Below the pieces are notes generated by a model, which did not search any database, had not been told where the DNA came from, and saw nothing but the letters and a program-made list of their open reading frames with translations. Source: Halothiobacillus sp. (GTDB lineage: Bacteria > Pseudomonadota > Gammaproteobacteria > Halothiobacillales > Halothiobacillaceae). Taken from it: a stretch of 64,000 nt of DNA. Positions within the stretch are counted from its first letter, which is position 1. Each line of letters begins with the position of its first letter. The DNA lies in the NCBI GenBank assembly GCA_024635755.1, contig JAGXIF010000008.1:48073-112072 (forward strand), read 5' to 3'. Shown here piece after piece: positions 1 through 9,669 of this stretch. The position numbers and the translations under genes were made by a program.

Positions 1-298
1 CCGACTCGCCTTCACGGACATTGATCTCCCGGACGTAGCCCATCATGCGCGAGGCGATCGGCGACTGGTCGGAGGCGATCACGGTGCCGGGGAACAGGGC
101 GGTGTCGTCGACCTCGCTGGCATCCACGGTGACCCACTGGCCTTCGACTTGCTGGCCGGCGTTGACCGCGGGTTGGGGGTCGCTCTCTTCGCCGCCGCAG
201 GCCGCAAGACCCAGGCTCAGACCCAGAATCAGGCTCGGGGCCAACAGGGCCCGGGCAAGTGCCCGAGGGGCGTTCCGATAGGGCTCGTGTTTCATCAT
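1..298 (-). CDS. Efflux RND periplasmic adaptor (HlyD/MFP) lipoprotein, partial
   Basis: The N-terminal 99 residues are visible; the rest lies beyond the left edge. Translation starts MMKHEPYRN and gives a signal peptide ending in the lipobox LAAC (Cys about residue 34), so the protein is probably lipidated in the periplasm. The segment SRMMGYVREINVREGES is the typical start of the barrel-sandwich region of membrane fusion proteins of RND pumps. Such adaptors join an inner membrane pump to a TolC channel. It lies directly downstream of the TolC-family gene on the same strand, so the pair form an efflux operon; the pump gene should follow outside the window. Two adjacent ATG codons (298, 295) could serve as start. 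Confidence 0.8.
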   Translation of the reverse strand, partial: MMKHEPYRNAPRALARALLAPSLILGLSLGLAACGGEESDPQPAVNAGQQVEGQWVTVDASEVDDTALFPGTVIASDQSPIASRMMGYVREINVREGES

Positions 299-359
299 CG
301 ATGTTCTCGTTTCGGTTGTGTCGCGGAAGTCGTCGCCCCGTGGGGGCGGTTCAGCGGAA

Positions 360-1928
360 TCAGTCGCCGGCCAGCGCGGCGTGAACGACATCGGCCGGAT
401 CGCCGGCCGCGCCGTTGACCCGGGAGGGATCCAGGTCGCCCATGGCCAGCCAGAGCGCGGCACGTTGCATGGTGCGCTGGAAGCGGGCGCGCAACAGCTC
501 GGCGCGTGCGTTGTCGAGTTCTGTCTGCGTAGCGAGCAGCTCGGTCATGGTGGTCAGGCCCTGCTGGTAGCGCAGAGTCTCCAGCCGGGCGGCCTCGTTG
601 CTTTGCTCGATGGCCATGCGGCGAACCTCGACGCGTTTTTCGGCCATCTTCGCTGCGCGCCAGACCTCGCCGACCTGGCCGACCAGCTTGTCCAGGGCAA
701 GCTGACGTTCGGCGATGCTGGCGTTGACCTTGGCTTGGGCCCGATCGACCTTGCCCGAGCGGGCGCCGAAGTCCAGCACGCGCCAGGTGAGCACGCCGCC
801 GACGGTGTAACTGTCGTTCTCTAGGCCGGGGACTTCGTCGTTAAAATCCTGCTGCGCCATCAGGTTGAAGTGCGGCTTGGAGTCGGCGCGGGCGGCATTG
901 ACCTCGGAACGGGCCGCGGTCACCTGGCCGCGCAGCGCGCGGACACGTGGGTTGTGTGCCAGGGCCAATTGGCGGGCCTCGGGGAGGTTGGTGTCCGGCA
1001 GCGTGACGTTGATGAGCTCGGCCAGGCGGATCGCGCGGCCCGTGTCGATGCCGGTGAGCACCTTCAGGCCGTCGGCGGCGTTTTCTGCCTGGTTACGGGC
1101 GTTCTCCAGGTCGAGTTCCCGCTCGCCCAGATTGACCCGCGCCTTGAGCAGGTCGGCCTTGGTGACCACGCCTTCATCAAAGAGATTTTCGGAGAGGTCC
1201 CGGAAGGAGGCCGCCGCCTCGCGCGCTTGATCGGCCACCTCGACGAATGCCTGTGCGGTGTTGATGCCCGCATAGGCCTCGATGGTGTGCAGGACCAACT
1301 GCTGCCGGGCCGCCTCGTCGCCGGCCTCGGCGGCCTGCAGAAGGGCCTGGGCCTGGGTGCGCATTTCGCGGATCTTGCCGCCGTTGTAGACCGGTATGGA
1401 GAGCTTGAGCGACGTTTGGAAATTGTGGTGCCAGCCCGGCTCGTTGAGGTTGTCGGGCTCGGTTTCCAGCGCCGTCGGCAGGTTGCTGAAGTTGGGGCCG
1501 GCTGCCTGGAAGAATTCGCCGGCGCCGAAGTCGTTGAAGCTCGCCTGTTCCTGCTGGAGCTTCATGCCGAACACATTCAGGGGGTTGTTGGTGCCCATCA
1601 CGCCGAAGGAGAGATCGAGCGTCGGCAGCAGGTTGCCGTTGGCCTGCTCGATGGCCGCGCGGGCTTCGGCGATGCGCGCCTGGGAGACGTCGATGGCGGC
1701 GTTCTGCGTCAGGGTGCGCTCGACCGCCTCGTCGAATTCCAGCGAAAGTGTCTCGCCGGTGGTATCGGCCGGCCGGAAGTCCAGTGTCCCGGCCGCGCCA
1801 ACGGATGCCGACCACAGCGCGGCGAGCAATGGGGCGACCAGGGACCCGATCGCCGCCCGGCTGCGAGCCCGTGGGGCCGCAGGGCCGTGATGACGGGGGC
1901 GTGCTTGAATGCGTGTCTTGCGAGCCAT
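360..1928 (-). CDS. TolC family outer membrane efflux protein
   Basis: About 522 residues from the chosen start. The product has an N-terminal signal region ending near GAAGT and the two repeated long-helix OEP domains of TolC-type trimers, with characteristic stretches such as NAAIDVSQARIAEARAAIEQ and ARSEVNAARADSKPHFNL. It would form the outer membrane channel of a tripartite pump. The adaptor gene follows 61 bases downstream on the same strand. The ATG at 1928 was chosen because it gives a normal n-region (MARKTR) and has AAGGA upstream. An ATG at 1940 has that AAGGA directly against it, and a frame open to 2024 would lengthen the n-region abnormally. The substrate cannot be predicted. Confidence 0.85.
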   Translation of the reverse strand: MARKTRIQARPRHHGPAAPRARSRAAIGSLVAPLLAALWSASVGAAGTLDFRPADTTGETLSLEFDEAVERTLTQNAAIDVSQARIAEARAAIEQANGNLLPTLDLSFGVMGTNNPLNVFGMKLQQEQASFNDFGAGEFFQAAGPNFSNLPTALETEPDNLNEPGWHHNFQTSLKLSIPVYNGGKIREMRTQAQALLQAAEAGDEAARQQLVLHTIEAYAGINTAQAFVEVADQAREAAASFRDLSENLFDEGVVTKADLLKARVNLGERELDLENARNQAENAADGLKVLTGIDTGRAIRLAELINVTLPDTNLPEARQLALAHNPRVRALRGQVTAARSEVNAARADSKPHFNLMAQQDFNDEVPGLENDSYTVGGVLTWRVLDFGARSGKVDRAQAKVNASIAERQLALDKLVGQVGEVWRAAKMAEKRVEVRRMAIEQSNEAARLETLRYQQGLTTMTELLATQTELDNARAELLRARFQRTMQRAALWLAMGDLDPSRVNGAAGDPADVVHAALAGD

Positions 1929-2307
1929 GCTGCTAGTCATTCCTTGGATATCTGCCTGGATATGCCTGGGAAAAGGGTCTTCGGCGCCGCAGGGATGCCG
2001 CGAACTGGACAAACCTTCGCGCAACAGAGGCTGCGCACTATATCAGTGAACACTAATATAGGAAACCCGGGCGCCGTCCCGTTGTCACAGGCGGGTTGTT
2101 TCCCACTCTCAAAAAGATGCTAGCACGCGGCCTCGCGGGGCGTTTGGTCATCAGTATCTGGCTAAGTGCTTAAACAGGGGGCCTGGTTTGACCCGGGCGA
2201 AAACGTGCCAGTGCCACCCGCCGAACGGCCCGCCGCGCTATCATCCCGCCTCCAGGCCGGTCGTCTCGATCGGGCCATGCACAATTAATGATTGAGGTTT
2301 GGGCCAC
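1929..2307. other. Divergent intergenic region (tolC-type gene / truA)
   Basis: 379 bases without a credible gene. It separates the leftward efflux operon from the rightward truA-trp operon and must hold both promoters. The clearest element is the palindrome at 2039-2060. A GAGG at 2294-2297 lies 10 bases before the truA ATG and is its likely ribosome binding site. I found no convincing -35/-10 pair for truA. Confidence 0.6.
2039..2060. promoter_or_regulatory. 22-base palindrome, probable TetR-type operator
   Basis: The sequence reads TATATCAGTG-AA-CACTAATATA. The arms match at 9 of 10 positions. Length, AT-rich outer ends and GTG/CAC core resemble operators of TetR/AcrR repressors, which commonly control RND efflux operons. 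On the minus strand a TATAGT hexamer (2037-2042) overlaps one edge, so a bound repressor could block a promoter reading into the tolC-adaptor operon. No regulator gene is present in the window; its class is inferred. Confidence 0.55.
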
Positions 2308-3123
2308 ATGCGTCTGGCCATGGGGATTGAATACGACGGCGGTCGCTATCACGGCTGGCAGCGCCAGTCGCACTGCGATTCGGTGCAGGCGCGTCTGGAG
2401 AAGGCCATCGCGCGCGTGGCGGACCATCCCATCGAGGTAGTTTGCGCCGGTCGTACCGATCGCGGCGTGCATGCCACCAACCAGGTGCTGCACGTCGACG
2501 TCGATGTCGAGCGCCCGTTGTACGGCTGGCAGATGGGAACCATTCAGCACCTACCGCGGGATATCACCATCCTGTGGGTGCGCGCGGTGGACGAGACATT
2601 TCACGCCCGCTTTAGTGCCACGGCGCGTGAATACCGCTACTCCGTGGTTAATCGCTCGGCCCGACCGGCGATCTCGGCCGGGCGTCTGACTTGGTGGTAC
2701 CGGCCACTGGATGTCGCGCGTATGCAGGCGGCGGCGAACCAGTTGCTGGGCGAACACGATTTCTCCAGCTTTCGAGGGAAGGACTGTCAGGCGCACACGC
2801 CGGTGCGCACGATCGAGTCGATCGTGCTGCGTCGCGACGGCGACTACTTGTTTATCGACATTCGCGCCAATGCCTTCCTGCATCACATGGTGCGCAACAT
2901 TGTCGGCAGCCTGTTTGCCATCGGCAGCGGCGAACGCCCTGTCGACTGGCTGGTCGAAGTTTTGGCGGCCCGTAACCGCGAGATGGCCGGGATTACCGCG
3001 CCGGCCGATGGTCTGTATATGACCGGGGTGGCGTACCCCGCGCGGTTCGGTCTGCCGACGGCGCCGCGGCGGCCGCTGTTTGAACAGGTGGGCGGATTCG
3101 AGGGCGGTGCCGAATCCTGCTAG
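2308..3123 (+). CDS. truA: tRNA pseudouridine(38-40) synthase TruA
   Basis: 271 residues. It isomerises uridines 38-40 in the anticodon arm of many tRNAs. The N-terminus MRLAMGIEYDGGRYHGW is typical, and the catalytic aspartate is D51 in the motif AGRTDRGVHA. Later conserved blocks include FSSFRGKDCQA and NAFLHHMVRNIVGS. The ATG at 2308 is preceded by GAGG at 2294-2297; a TTG three codons upstream is possible but poorly spaced. truA next to trpF is the usual order in Pseudomonas-like genomes. The trpF GTG lies 75 bases downstream, so co-transcription is likely. Confidence 0.96.
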   Translation: MRLAMGIEYDGGRYHGWQRQSHCDSVQARLEKAIARVADHPIEVVCAGRTDRGVHATNQVLHVDVDVERPLYGWQMGTIQHLPRDITILWVRAVDETFHARFSATAREYRYSVVNRSARPAISAGRLTWWYRPLDVARMQAAANQLLGEHDFSSFRGKDCQAHTPVRTIESIVLRRDGDYLFIDIRANAFLHHMVRNIVGSLFAIGSGERPVDWLVEVLAARNREMAGITAPADGLYMTGVAYPARFGLPTAPRRPLFEQVGGFEGGAESC

Positions 3124-3198
3124 TATTGCCGCCCCGATGCCGGCACCGCGCGTGCCGGATAATCACCCTGACAACCTTGCAGCGAGGGTCGCCCCGAG

Positions 3199-3843
3199 GT
3201 GGACAACAGCCGAACACGGGTCAAGATCTGCGGGCTCACCCGGGCGAGCGACGTCGAGACGGCGGTCGCCGCCGGGGCCGATGCGTTGGGTTTCGTGTTT
3301 GTCCCGGCGAGCCGCCGAGCGGTCCGGGTCGAACTCGCGCGCGACCTGGTCGCCCGTGTGCCGGCCTTTGTGCAGACGGTCGGGTTGTTCGCCGACCCGG
3401 ATGTCGACTGGGTGGAAACGGTGATCGACCAGGTCGGGCCAGACATGCTGCAATTCCATGGCAGCGAGTCGGGGCGTTTCTGCCGCCAGTTCGGTCGCCC
3501 CTACATCAAGGCGATCAGTGCCGAGCTGGATGACGCGGCGCGTACGCAGGTGATCCAGGATCATCCCACCGCTCGCGGCTTTCTGCTCGACAGCCATGCC
3601 GTCAGCGGCCTGGGCGGCACCGGGCATACCTTCGACTGGCAGCGCTGGCCGCAGCAACAGGCGCCGATGCGACGTCCGTGGATCCTGGCCGGTGGCTTGT
3701 CGGTCGACAACGTCGCCGAGGCAGTGGCCACGCTGGCCCCCTACGCAGTCGACGTTTCCAGTGGGGTCGAGGATGCGCCGGGCATCAAGTCGGCCGAGAA
3801 AATTCATGCATTCATGCGAGGGGTAGGGCATGCCCGAGACTAA
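3199..3843 (+). CDS. trpF: Phosphoribosylanthranilate isomerase TrpF
   Basis: 214 residues. It converts phosphoribosylanthranilate to carboxyphenylaminodeoxyribulose phosphate, the third step of tryptophan synthesis. It is a TIM barrel with the catalytic Cys in VKICGLTR (C11) and the conserved segment [20 protein letters not shown] bearing the catalytic Asp. It ends with the barrel phosphate-binding motif GGLSVDNV and the DVSSGVE signature. The start is GTG, supported by an upstream GCGAGG and by homology beginning at RVKICG. The last 14 bases overlap trpB, suggesting translational coupling. Confidence 0.96.
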   Translation: MDNSRTRVKICGLTRASDVETAVAAGADALGFVFVPASRRAVRVELARDLVARVPAFVQTVGLFADPDVDWVETVIDQVGPDMLQFHGSESGRFCRQFGRPYIKAISAELDDAARTQVIQDHPTARGFLLDSHAVSGLGGTGHTFDWQRWPQQQAPMRRPWILAGGLSVDNVAEAVATLAPYAVDVSSGVEDAPGIKSAEKIHAFMRGVGHARD

Positions 3844-5071
3844 CAGCCAGGCCAGTGGCCACGGCGCCACGCAGGCGATCGACTACGCGAGCTTTCCGGA
3901 TGCGCGCGGGCGTTTCGGTGATTACGGCGGTCGTTACGTCGCTGAAACACTGATGGGGCCCATCGAGGAGCTGGCGGCCGCCTACGAGAAATATCGCAAC
4001 GACCCGGGCTTCGTCGAGGAATTCGAATCGGATCTGCGCGATTACGTCGGCCGCCCCACGGCGCTCTACCATGCCAAGCGCCTCTCGGACCTCTACGGTG
4101 CCGAGATCTGGCTCAAGCGCGAGGACCTCAATCACACCGGCGCGCACAAGATCAATAACGCGCTCGGCCAGGCCCTGCTGGCCAAGCGCATGGGCAAGAC
4201 CCGCATCATCGCCGAGACCGGTGCCGGCCAGCATGGCGTGGCCACGGCCACGGTGGCCGCGCGCCTTGGCATCGAGTGCGTGGTCTACATGGGTGCCGAC
4301 GACATCCAGCGCCAGGCACCCAACGTGTTCCGCATGCGCCTGCTCGGCGCCAAGGTCGTGCCGGTGGATTCCGGTTCGCGCACCCTTAAGGATGCCCTCA
4401 ACGAGGCGATGCGCGACTGGGTCACCAATGTCGATGACACCTTCTACATCATCGGTACCGTGGCCGGCCCGGCGCCGTACCCCATGATGGTGCGCGATTT
4501 CCAGTCGGTGATCGGTCGCGAGGCCCGCGCCCAGATGCTGGAGAAGACCGGCGATCTGCCCGACCAGGTGGTTGCCTGCGTGGGTGGCGGCTCGAACGCC
4601 ATCGGCATCTTCCACGAGTTCCTGCCCGACGATTCGGTCGAGCTGCATGGCTCGGAAGCCGGTGGCGAAGGGGTGGAATCCGGACGCCATGCCGCGCCGT
4701 TGACTGCCGGTCGACCGGGCGTGCTGCACGGCAATCGCACCTACCTGATGGAAGACGAGAACGGCCAGATCATCGGCACGCATTCGATCTCGGCCGGGTT
4801 GGACTACCCCGGCGTCGGTCCCGAGCATTCCTGGCTCAAGGACATCGGTCGCGTGGAGTACGCGGCGATCACCGACGATCAAGCCATGGCGGCCTTTCAC
4901 GACGTGATGCGCTGCGAGGGCATCATCCCGGCGATCGAGTCGGCGCATGCCGTGGCCCATGCCCGTGTTTTGGCCGAGGCCAAGGGGGGGCAGCGCATCC
5001 TGGTCAACCTGTCTGGCCGGGGCGACAAGGACATCAATACCGTGGCACGACTCGAGGGGATCGAACTGTGA
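3830..5071 (+). CDS. trpB: Tryptophan synthase beta subunit
   Basis: 413 residues. It condenses indole with L-serine to L-tryptophan in the alpha2-beta2 complex with TrpA. The PLP lysine is K107 in HTGAHKINN, and the phosphate-binding loop GGGSNAIG is present, as is the catalytic Glu region [11 protein letters not shown]. Length matches the family (about 400), with a short extra N-terminus before [11 protein letters not shown]. It starts inside the end of trpF, and its stop overlaps the trpA GTG. Confidence 0.97.
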   Translation: MPETNSQASGHGATQAIDYASFPDARGRFGDYGGRYVAETLMGPIEELAAAYEKYRNDPGFVEEFESDLRDYVGRPTALYHAKRLSDLYGAEIWLKREDLNHTGAHKINNALGQALLAKRMGKTRIIAETGAGQHGVATATVAARLGIECVVYMGADDIQRQAPNVFRMRLLGAKVVPVDSGSRTLKDALNEAMRDWVTNVDDTFYIIGTVAGPAPYPMMVRDFQSVIGREARAQMLEKTGDLPDQVVACVGGGSNAIGIFHEFLPDDSVELHGSEAGGEGVESGRHAAPLTAGRPGVLHGNRTYLMEDENGQIIGTHSISAGLDYPGVGPEHSWLKDIGRVEYAAITDDQAMAAFHDVMRCEGIIPAIESAHAVAHARVLAEAKGGQRILVNLSGRGDKDINTVARLEGIEL

Positions 5072-5916
5072 CCGAGACGACCGTTCAATCCAACAGCCGA
5101 CTGGGGTCGCGATTTACGGCCCTGTCCGCCGAGAATCGCGCCGCGCTGATTCCCTACATCACCGCCGGCGACCCTTCGCCCAAGGCGACCGTCGCGCTAA
5201 TGCATGCGCTGGTGGCCGGTGGCGCGGATGCGCTGGAAATCGGCGTGCCGTTTTCCGATCCCATGGCCGATGGTCCCGTCATCCAGCAGGCACACGAGCG
5301 CGCCTTGAAATCCGGGCTGGGTTTGCGTGGCGTGCTCGATCTCGTCGCCGAATTCCGGCAGAAGGATGCCGAGACACCTGTCGTGCTGATGGGCTACCAG
5401 AACCCCATCGAGGCGATGGGACTGCAAGCCTTCGCCGACCGGGCCGCGTCTGTTGGCGTCGATGGCGTACTGACCGTCGACCTGCCGCCCGAGGAGGCGG
5501 ACGAACTGGTCGAGGTGTTCGGCAAGTCGGGCATCGACCCGATTTTCCTGCTCGCGCCGACCACCAGCGGGGAGCGCACCCGGGCCGTGGCGGCGCGGGG
5601 ATCGGGCTTCGTCTACTACGTCTCGCTCAAGGGCGTGACCGGGGCGGCCAACCTGGATGTCGATGCACTGGGCGCCCAGTTAATCCGCATCCGGGAAACC
5701 TGTGACCTGCCGGTCGGGGTGGGTTTTGGTATCCGCGATGCCCAGACGGCTGGCCGCGTCGCGGCGGTGGCGGATGCTGTCATCGTTGGCAGCGCGATCG
5801 TCAAGCTGATCCACGAGTCCGCCCAAGGCCCCGACGAGGTTGACCAGGCCGTGCTCGACAAGGTCGAAGGCTTCGTGGCCGAGATGCGTTCGGCCGTGAA
5901 TGCCGCAAGGAAATAA
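5068..5916 (+). CDS. trpA: Tryptophan synthase alpha subunit
   Basis: 282 residues. It cleaves indole-3-glycerol phosphate to indole and glyceraldehyde 3-phosphate and channels indole to TrpB. The catalytic acids appear as E57 ([11 protein letters not shown]) and D68 (DPMADGP), matching E49 and D60 of the E. coli enzyme. Loop 6 reads SLKGVTG and the phosphate site GFGIRDA. The GTG start overlaps the trpB TGA by the 4-base GTGA arrangement, so the two subunits are translationally coupled. Confidence 0.97.
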   Translation: MTETTVQSNSRLGSRFTALSAENRAALIPYITAGDPSPKATVALMHALVAGGADALEIGVPFSDPMADGPVIQQAHERALKSGLGLRGVLDLVAEFRQKDAETPVVLMGYQNPIEAMGLQAFADRAASVGVDGVLTVDLPPEEADELVEVFGKSGIDPIFLLAPTTSGERTRAVAARGSGFVYYVSLKGVTGAANLDVDALGAQLIRIRETCDLPVGVGFGIRDAQTAGRVAAVADAVIVGSAIVKLIHESAQGPDEVDQAVLDKVEGFVAEMRSAVNAARK

Positions 5917-5955
5917 CAGAACCATGGTTAAGCCAATCACCCGGAGGGGCGAAGC

Positions 5956-6834
5956 ATGAGCTGGTTGGACCGACTCCTACCGTCACGAATCCGTACCGAG
6001 AACACCGGCAAGCGCGGCGTGCCCGAGGGCCTCTGGGTCAAGTGCGCCGGCTGCGATGCCGTGCTCTACCGCGAGGAACTGCGCCGCAACCTCGAAGTGT
6101 GCCCCAAGTGCGGCCACCACATGCGCATTCCCGTGCGTGACCGTCTGGACGCCTTCCTCGATCCCAAGGGGCGCGAGGAACTGTTCACCGAGGTCGGCCC
6201 CGTGGACATGCTGCGATTCCGCGACCAGAAGAAGTACCGGGACCGCATCACCGCCAGTCAGAAGAAGACCGGCGAGCGCGATGCCTTGGTGGTCATGCGG
6301 GGCCAGATCGAGGGCGTTCCCGTGATTACCGCGGCCTTCAACTTCGCCTTCATGGGGGGGTCGATGGGTTCCGTGGTCGGCGAGAAGTTCGTCCGGGCGG
6401 TCAATGCGGCGATCGAGAATCGTTGTGCGCTGGTCTGCTTTACCGCCTCCGGCGGGGCGCGCATGCAGGAGGCGTTGTTCTCCCTCATGCAGATGGCCAA
6501 GACGTCCGCGGCACTGACGCGGCTGTCGAAGAAGCAGTTGCCGTTCATCGTCGTGCTCACCGACCCGACCATGGGCGGCGTATCCGCGTCCCTGGCCATG
6601 CTGGGCGACGTGCAGATCGCCGAACCCAATGCCCTGATCGGCTTTGCCGGCCCGCGCGTGATCGAGCAGACAGTGCGCGAGACCTTGCCGGAAGGCTTCC
6701 AGCGCAGCGAGTTCCTGCTCGAGCACGGCGCGATCGACATGATTGCCGCCCGTAAGGATCTGCCGCGCACTGTGGCGACGCTGGTGGCCAATCTGCAGAA
6801 GAAGGACATGCCCCGGGCCAGCGCCGAGGCGTGA
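5956..6834 (+). CDS. accD: Acetyl-CoA carboxylase carboxyltransferase beta subunit
   Basis: 292 residues. This is the beta half of the carboxyltransferase that makes malonyl-CoA for fatty acid synthesis. An N-terminal zinc ribbon uses C30, C33, C49 and C52, followed by the crotonase-fold domain with [14 protein letters not shown] and [32 protein letters not shown] just upstream is a strong ribosome binding site. accA is not nearby, which is usual. The malonyl-CoA it makes would also feed the polyene cluster further right. Confidence 0.97.
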   Translation: MSWLDRLLPSRIRTENTGKRGVPEGLWVKCAGCDAVLYREELRRNLEVCPKCGHHMRIPVRDRLDAFLDPKGREELFTEVGPVDMLRFRDQKKYRDRITASQKKTGERDALVVMRGQIEGVPVITAAFNFAFMGGSMGSVVGEKFVRAVNAAIENRCALVCFTASGGARMQEALFSLMQMAKTSAALTRLSKKQLPFIVVLTDPTMGGVSASLAMLGDVQIAEPNALIGFAGPRVIEQTVRETLPEGFQRSEFLLEHGAIDMIAARKDLPRTVATLVANLQKKDMPRASAEA

Positions 6835-6856
6835 CGCGATTGCCCGCATTGACGGC

Positions 6857-8203
6857 ATGGGCGAGATGAGCCGGATGTCCGCATCGCCCGCGACGCTGGA
6901 TGAATGGCTGGACTGGCTCCTCGAGCGCGACCCGGATCGTATCGAGCCCGGTGTGACACGTACGCGAAGGCTGGCCGACGACCTGCTGGGTGGGACGCCC
7001 ACAGCGACCGTCATTGCAGTGGCCGGGACCAATGGCAAGGGGTCGAGCGTGGCGATGGCCGCGTCCATCTGCCGGGCGGCGGGCTACCGGGTTGGCAGCT
7101 ACACCTCGCCGCATCTCAATGATGTCCGGGAGCGGTTCTCGGTCGACGGGGAGCAGGTGGCGGCCGACCGGCTCCTGGCGGCGTTCGAGCGCATCGATGC
7201 GCACCCCGACAGCGCGGCCCTGACCTATTTCGAGTGGCTGACGCTCGCGGCCTTCCTGGTGTTCGCCGAAGAAGAACTGGACGTCTGGGTGCTCGAGGTC
7301 GGACTGGGAGGCCGCCTCGACGCGGTCAATGCACTGGATGCCGATCTGGCGCTGGTGACGAACATCGGACTGGATCATCAGTCCTGGCTGGGCGACTCGC
7401 GTGAGGCGATCGCCCGCGAGAAGGCCGGCATCCTGCGCCCCGGTCGTCCCGCCGTCTACGTGGATCCGGACCCAGTGCCGGCCCTGCGGGACCAGGCAAA
7501 GGAAGACGGCGTCGACCTGCTGAGTTTGGGGTCCGATTTTCGCGTCGGGTTTGTCGCGGATGACGGCCAGCAGCCGTGCTTTACCATGCAGGGACCGTGC
7601 GGCGAGCGATCCTACGCGCTGCCATCGCTTTCCGGGCGGCACCAGGCACTAAACGCGGCGGGCGTTGTCGCATTGTTGCAACACCCGCGCAGCCCGCTCG
7701 CCATCCCGGCTGCAGCGGTGAGTCAGGGGTTGCTCATGGCGGCTGTGCCCGGCCGGCTCGAGTGGTTTTATCGGCAAGGGCGGGCGATTTGCCTGGACGT
7801 TGCGCATAATGCCGAGGCGGCGCGGGCCCTGGTCGAAGCGCTGGAGTGCCGCGGGGTAGGGACGGCAGGGCGCCGCCGCCTGGCGGTGTTTTCCGCCCTG
7901 GCGGACAAGCCGGTTGCCGAAATCCTGCGGCCACTGGTCGGTCTGATCGATGAATGGTGGATCACGGAACTCCCCGAGGCGCGCGCGGCAAGCATGATCG
8001 ACCTGGAGCGGGCGCTGGCAGACTTGGGGGCGGGGCCGGTCCATCGTGAAAGCGGCCTTCTCGGCGCGTATAATGCAGCCCTTGCCGCCTCGAACCACGG
8101 TGACGAGATCGTGGTCTTCGGTTCGTTTCATGTGGTCGGGCCGTTGCGGGCGCGGCTGGTTCCGACACACAATGACCCCGACCGACGCGCACCTTGCGCC
8201 TAA
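6857..8203 (+). CDS. folC: Bifunctional folylpolyglutamate / dihydrofolate synthase
   Basis: About 448 residues. It ligates glutamate to dihydropteroate and to reduced folates, using ATP. The Mur-ligase type P-loop AVAGTNGKGSS is followed by YTSPHLNDVRERF, VGLGGRLDAVNA, and the residues LVTNIGLDHQSWLG and REKAGILR typical of FolC. The C-terminal ligase domain starts at about residue 280. Three in-frame ATGs (6857, 6866, 6875) lie before the conserved ATLDEWLDWL segment and none has a clear Shine-Dalgarno, so the exact start is open. Confidence 0.93.
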   Translation: MGEMSRMSASPATLDEWLDWLLERDPDRIEPGVTRTRRLADDLLGGTPTATVIAVAGTNGKGSSVAMAASICRAAGYRVGSYTSPHLNDVRERFSVDGEQVAADRLLAAFERIDAHPDSAALTYFEWLTLAAFLVFAEEELDVWVLEVGLGGRLDAVNALDADLALVTNIGLDHQSWLGDSREAIAREKAGILRPGRPAVYVDPDPVPALRDQAKEDGVDLLSLGSDFRVGFVADDGQQPCFTMQGPCGERSYALPSLSGRHQALNAAGVVALLQHPRSPLAIPAAAVSQGLLMAAVPGRLEWFYRQGRAICLDVAHNAEAARALVEALECRGVGTAGRRRLAVFSALADKPVAEILRPLVGLIDEWWITELPEARAASMIDLERALADLGAGPVHRESGLLGAYNAALAASNHGDEIVVFGSFHVVGPLRARLVPTHNDPDRRAPCA

Positions 8204-8218
8204 TCCGACGAGGACGCC

Positions 8219-8971
8219 GTGGCAGAGCAAACTGAGTCAACTTGGACCGAATCGCGCTTCCGTCAGCGACTGGTGGGGGCGGCCGTCGTCGTGGCATTGG
8301 CGGTATTGCTGCTGCCACTGTGGCTAGACGGCAGCGGTATCGACAGCCTGCGGGTGCAATCGGTGCCGGAAAAGCCGGTGATCGAGGGCGACGCGGAGAT
8401 CGACATTCCTCAACCCCCCGGTGAAAGCGGCGCCCCCCTGGATCAGCCGCCCGAAAGCCTTTTCCCCGACCAGACTCCCATTGAGGCTCGCGATCCCAGC
8501 ATGACCGCTGAGCAGGCGGAGCCACCGGAGGAAGATGAAGATCCTGTCGCCCGCCAGGACAAGCCGGCGGAGAGCACGGCCGCTGATGGTGACGCCGCGA
8601 ACGACACCCCGAGAGAATCAGTCGAGACAAAACTGACTGAAGGGCAAGACAGTACCCAGCCGACCGCACCGGCCACCGATGAGGCGGCGGAGAAGGCACC
8701 GGAACCATCGGGCGATTCCCTGCCGCAGACATCGCAGAACGGCGAGTTCGTGGTGCAGTTGGGCAGCTTTTCCGACGAACAGAACGCGCAGGCACTGGCG
8801 CGGTCGGTCGAATCGTCCGGTTTCGACGTTTTCATCGAACCGCTGTTTTCCGGTCAGGGAACGGTCTGGCGGGTTCGTGTCGGGCCTTACCAGTCCCGGG
8901 ATCTGGCCAACGAGGCCACCGAGCGGTTACGCCAGCGTATTGGGCGTGATGGCCTGGTGATGACCAAGTGA
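8219..8971 (+). CDS. SPOR domain cell-division protein (DedD-like)
   Basis: 250 residues, GTG start preceded by GACGAGG. Layout: a short cytoplasmic N-terminus, one membrane helix at about residues 17-35 (LVGAAVVVALAVLLLPLWL), a long acidic Pro/Glu/Ala-rich periplasmic linker, and a C-terminal SPOR domain from about residue 173 (FVVQLGSFSDEQNAQALA to the end). SPOR domains bind denuded glycan strands at the division septum. Position between folC and cvpA is exactly that of dedD in other gammaproteobacteria, which supports the assignment despite a divergent linker. Confidence 0.85.
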   Translation: MAEQTESTWTESRFRQRLVGAAVVVALAVLLLPLWLDGSGIDSLRVQSVPEKPVIEGDAEIDIPQPPGESGAPLDQPPESLFPDQTPIEARDPSMTAEQAEPPEEDEDPVARQDKPAESTAADGDAANDTPRESVETKLTEGQDSTQPTAPATDEAAEKAPEPSGDSLPQTSQNGEFVVQLGSFSDEQNAQALARSVESSGFDVFIEPLFSGQGTVWRVRVGPYQSRDLANEATERLRQRIGRDGLVMTK

Positions 8972-8990
8972 ACGGAGCAGGAATTAACCG

Positions 8991-9479
8991 ATGATACTGG
9001 TCGACTGGATCCTGCTGGCCATCGTGCTCGTCTCCACGGCGATCGCGTTGGTGCGTGGTTTCATCAAGGAAGTGGTCTCGCTGATCACTTGGATTGCCGC
9101 CTTCGGCATCGCATTGGCCTTTTCCCAGGCGGCATCGGTGTGGGTTCCCGAAGCGGTGGATATCCCCTCCGCCCGTGTGGCGATCGCCTTTGTGGGACTC
9201 TTCGTGATCGTGCTGATACTGGGCGGGATCATCAACTGGGCGATCTCGAAGCTGGTGGAAACCACCGGGTTGTCCGGGACCGATCGGTCGGTGGGCATGG
9301 TCTTCGGCCTGCTGCGGGGCGTGTTGATCGTGGCGGGCCTGTTGGTGCTGGGCGGGTTCACGACCCTGCCAAAGGAACCGTGGTGGGAGGCCTCGATGCT
9401 GATCCCCCATTTCCAGGTGGTGGCAGAGTGGCTTTTGGCTGTCCTGCCGGCGGATGTCGCCCGCAACGTACAGTGGTGA
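8991..9479 (+). CDS. cvpA: CvpA family membrane protein
   Basis: 162 residues with four hydrophobic segments, beginning MILVDWILLAIVLVSTAIA and containing the family signature VRGFIKEVVSLITW. In E. coli, CvpA is needed for colicin V production and affects envelope tolerance to bile salts; its molecular role is unclear. It lies between dedD and purF, as in E. coli. A 190-base structured gap separates it from purF. Confidence 0.92.
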   Translation: MILVDWILLAIVLVSTAIALVRGFIKEVVSLITWIAAFGIALAFSQAASVWVPEAVDIPSARVAIAFVGLFVIVLILGGIINWAISKLVETTGLSGTDRSVGMVFGLLRGVLIVAGLLVLGGFTTLPKEPWWEASMLIPHFQVVAEWLLAVLPADVARNVQW

Positions 9480-9516
9480 GGCGACCGTGCGGACACGGGC
9501 CTGGCTGAAGAGATCG

Positions 9517-9633
9517 GGTGGAACACAGGGGGTGTTCCGCCGGCGGGGATGAGCCCGCCTGACGCCGGACAGGTTCAAAACCTGCCCGGCGCTGCCGTTC
9601 AGGGCTGCGGGAAGCGGCGCTGACGTTCTTTTT
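9517..9633 (+). ncRNA. Structured purF leader with three to four hairpins
   Basis: The gap between cvpA and purF contains consecutive inverted repeats. Hairpin 1 pairs 9517-9526 with 9532-9541 (10 pairs, one G-U). Hairpin 2 pairs GGCGGG 9542-9547 with CCCGCC 9554-9559. Hairpin 3 pairs GCCGG-A-CAGGTT (9564-9575) with AACCTG-C-CCGGC (9579-9590). A weaker fourth stem (9594-9599 with 9612-9618) is followed by TTCTTTTT ending at 9633 and could act as a terminator. This may be an attenuator or cis-acting RNA controlling purF. I do not recognise a known riboswitch class; the function is inferred from structure only. Confidence 0.45.
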
Positions 9634-9669
9634 GTATTTTGCGCGGTCAAAACCGAGGTGGTTTAACGC

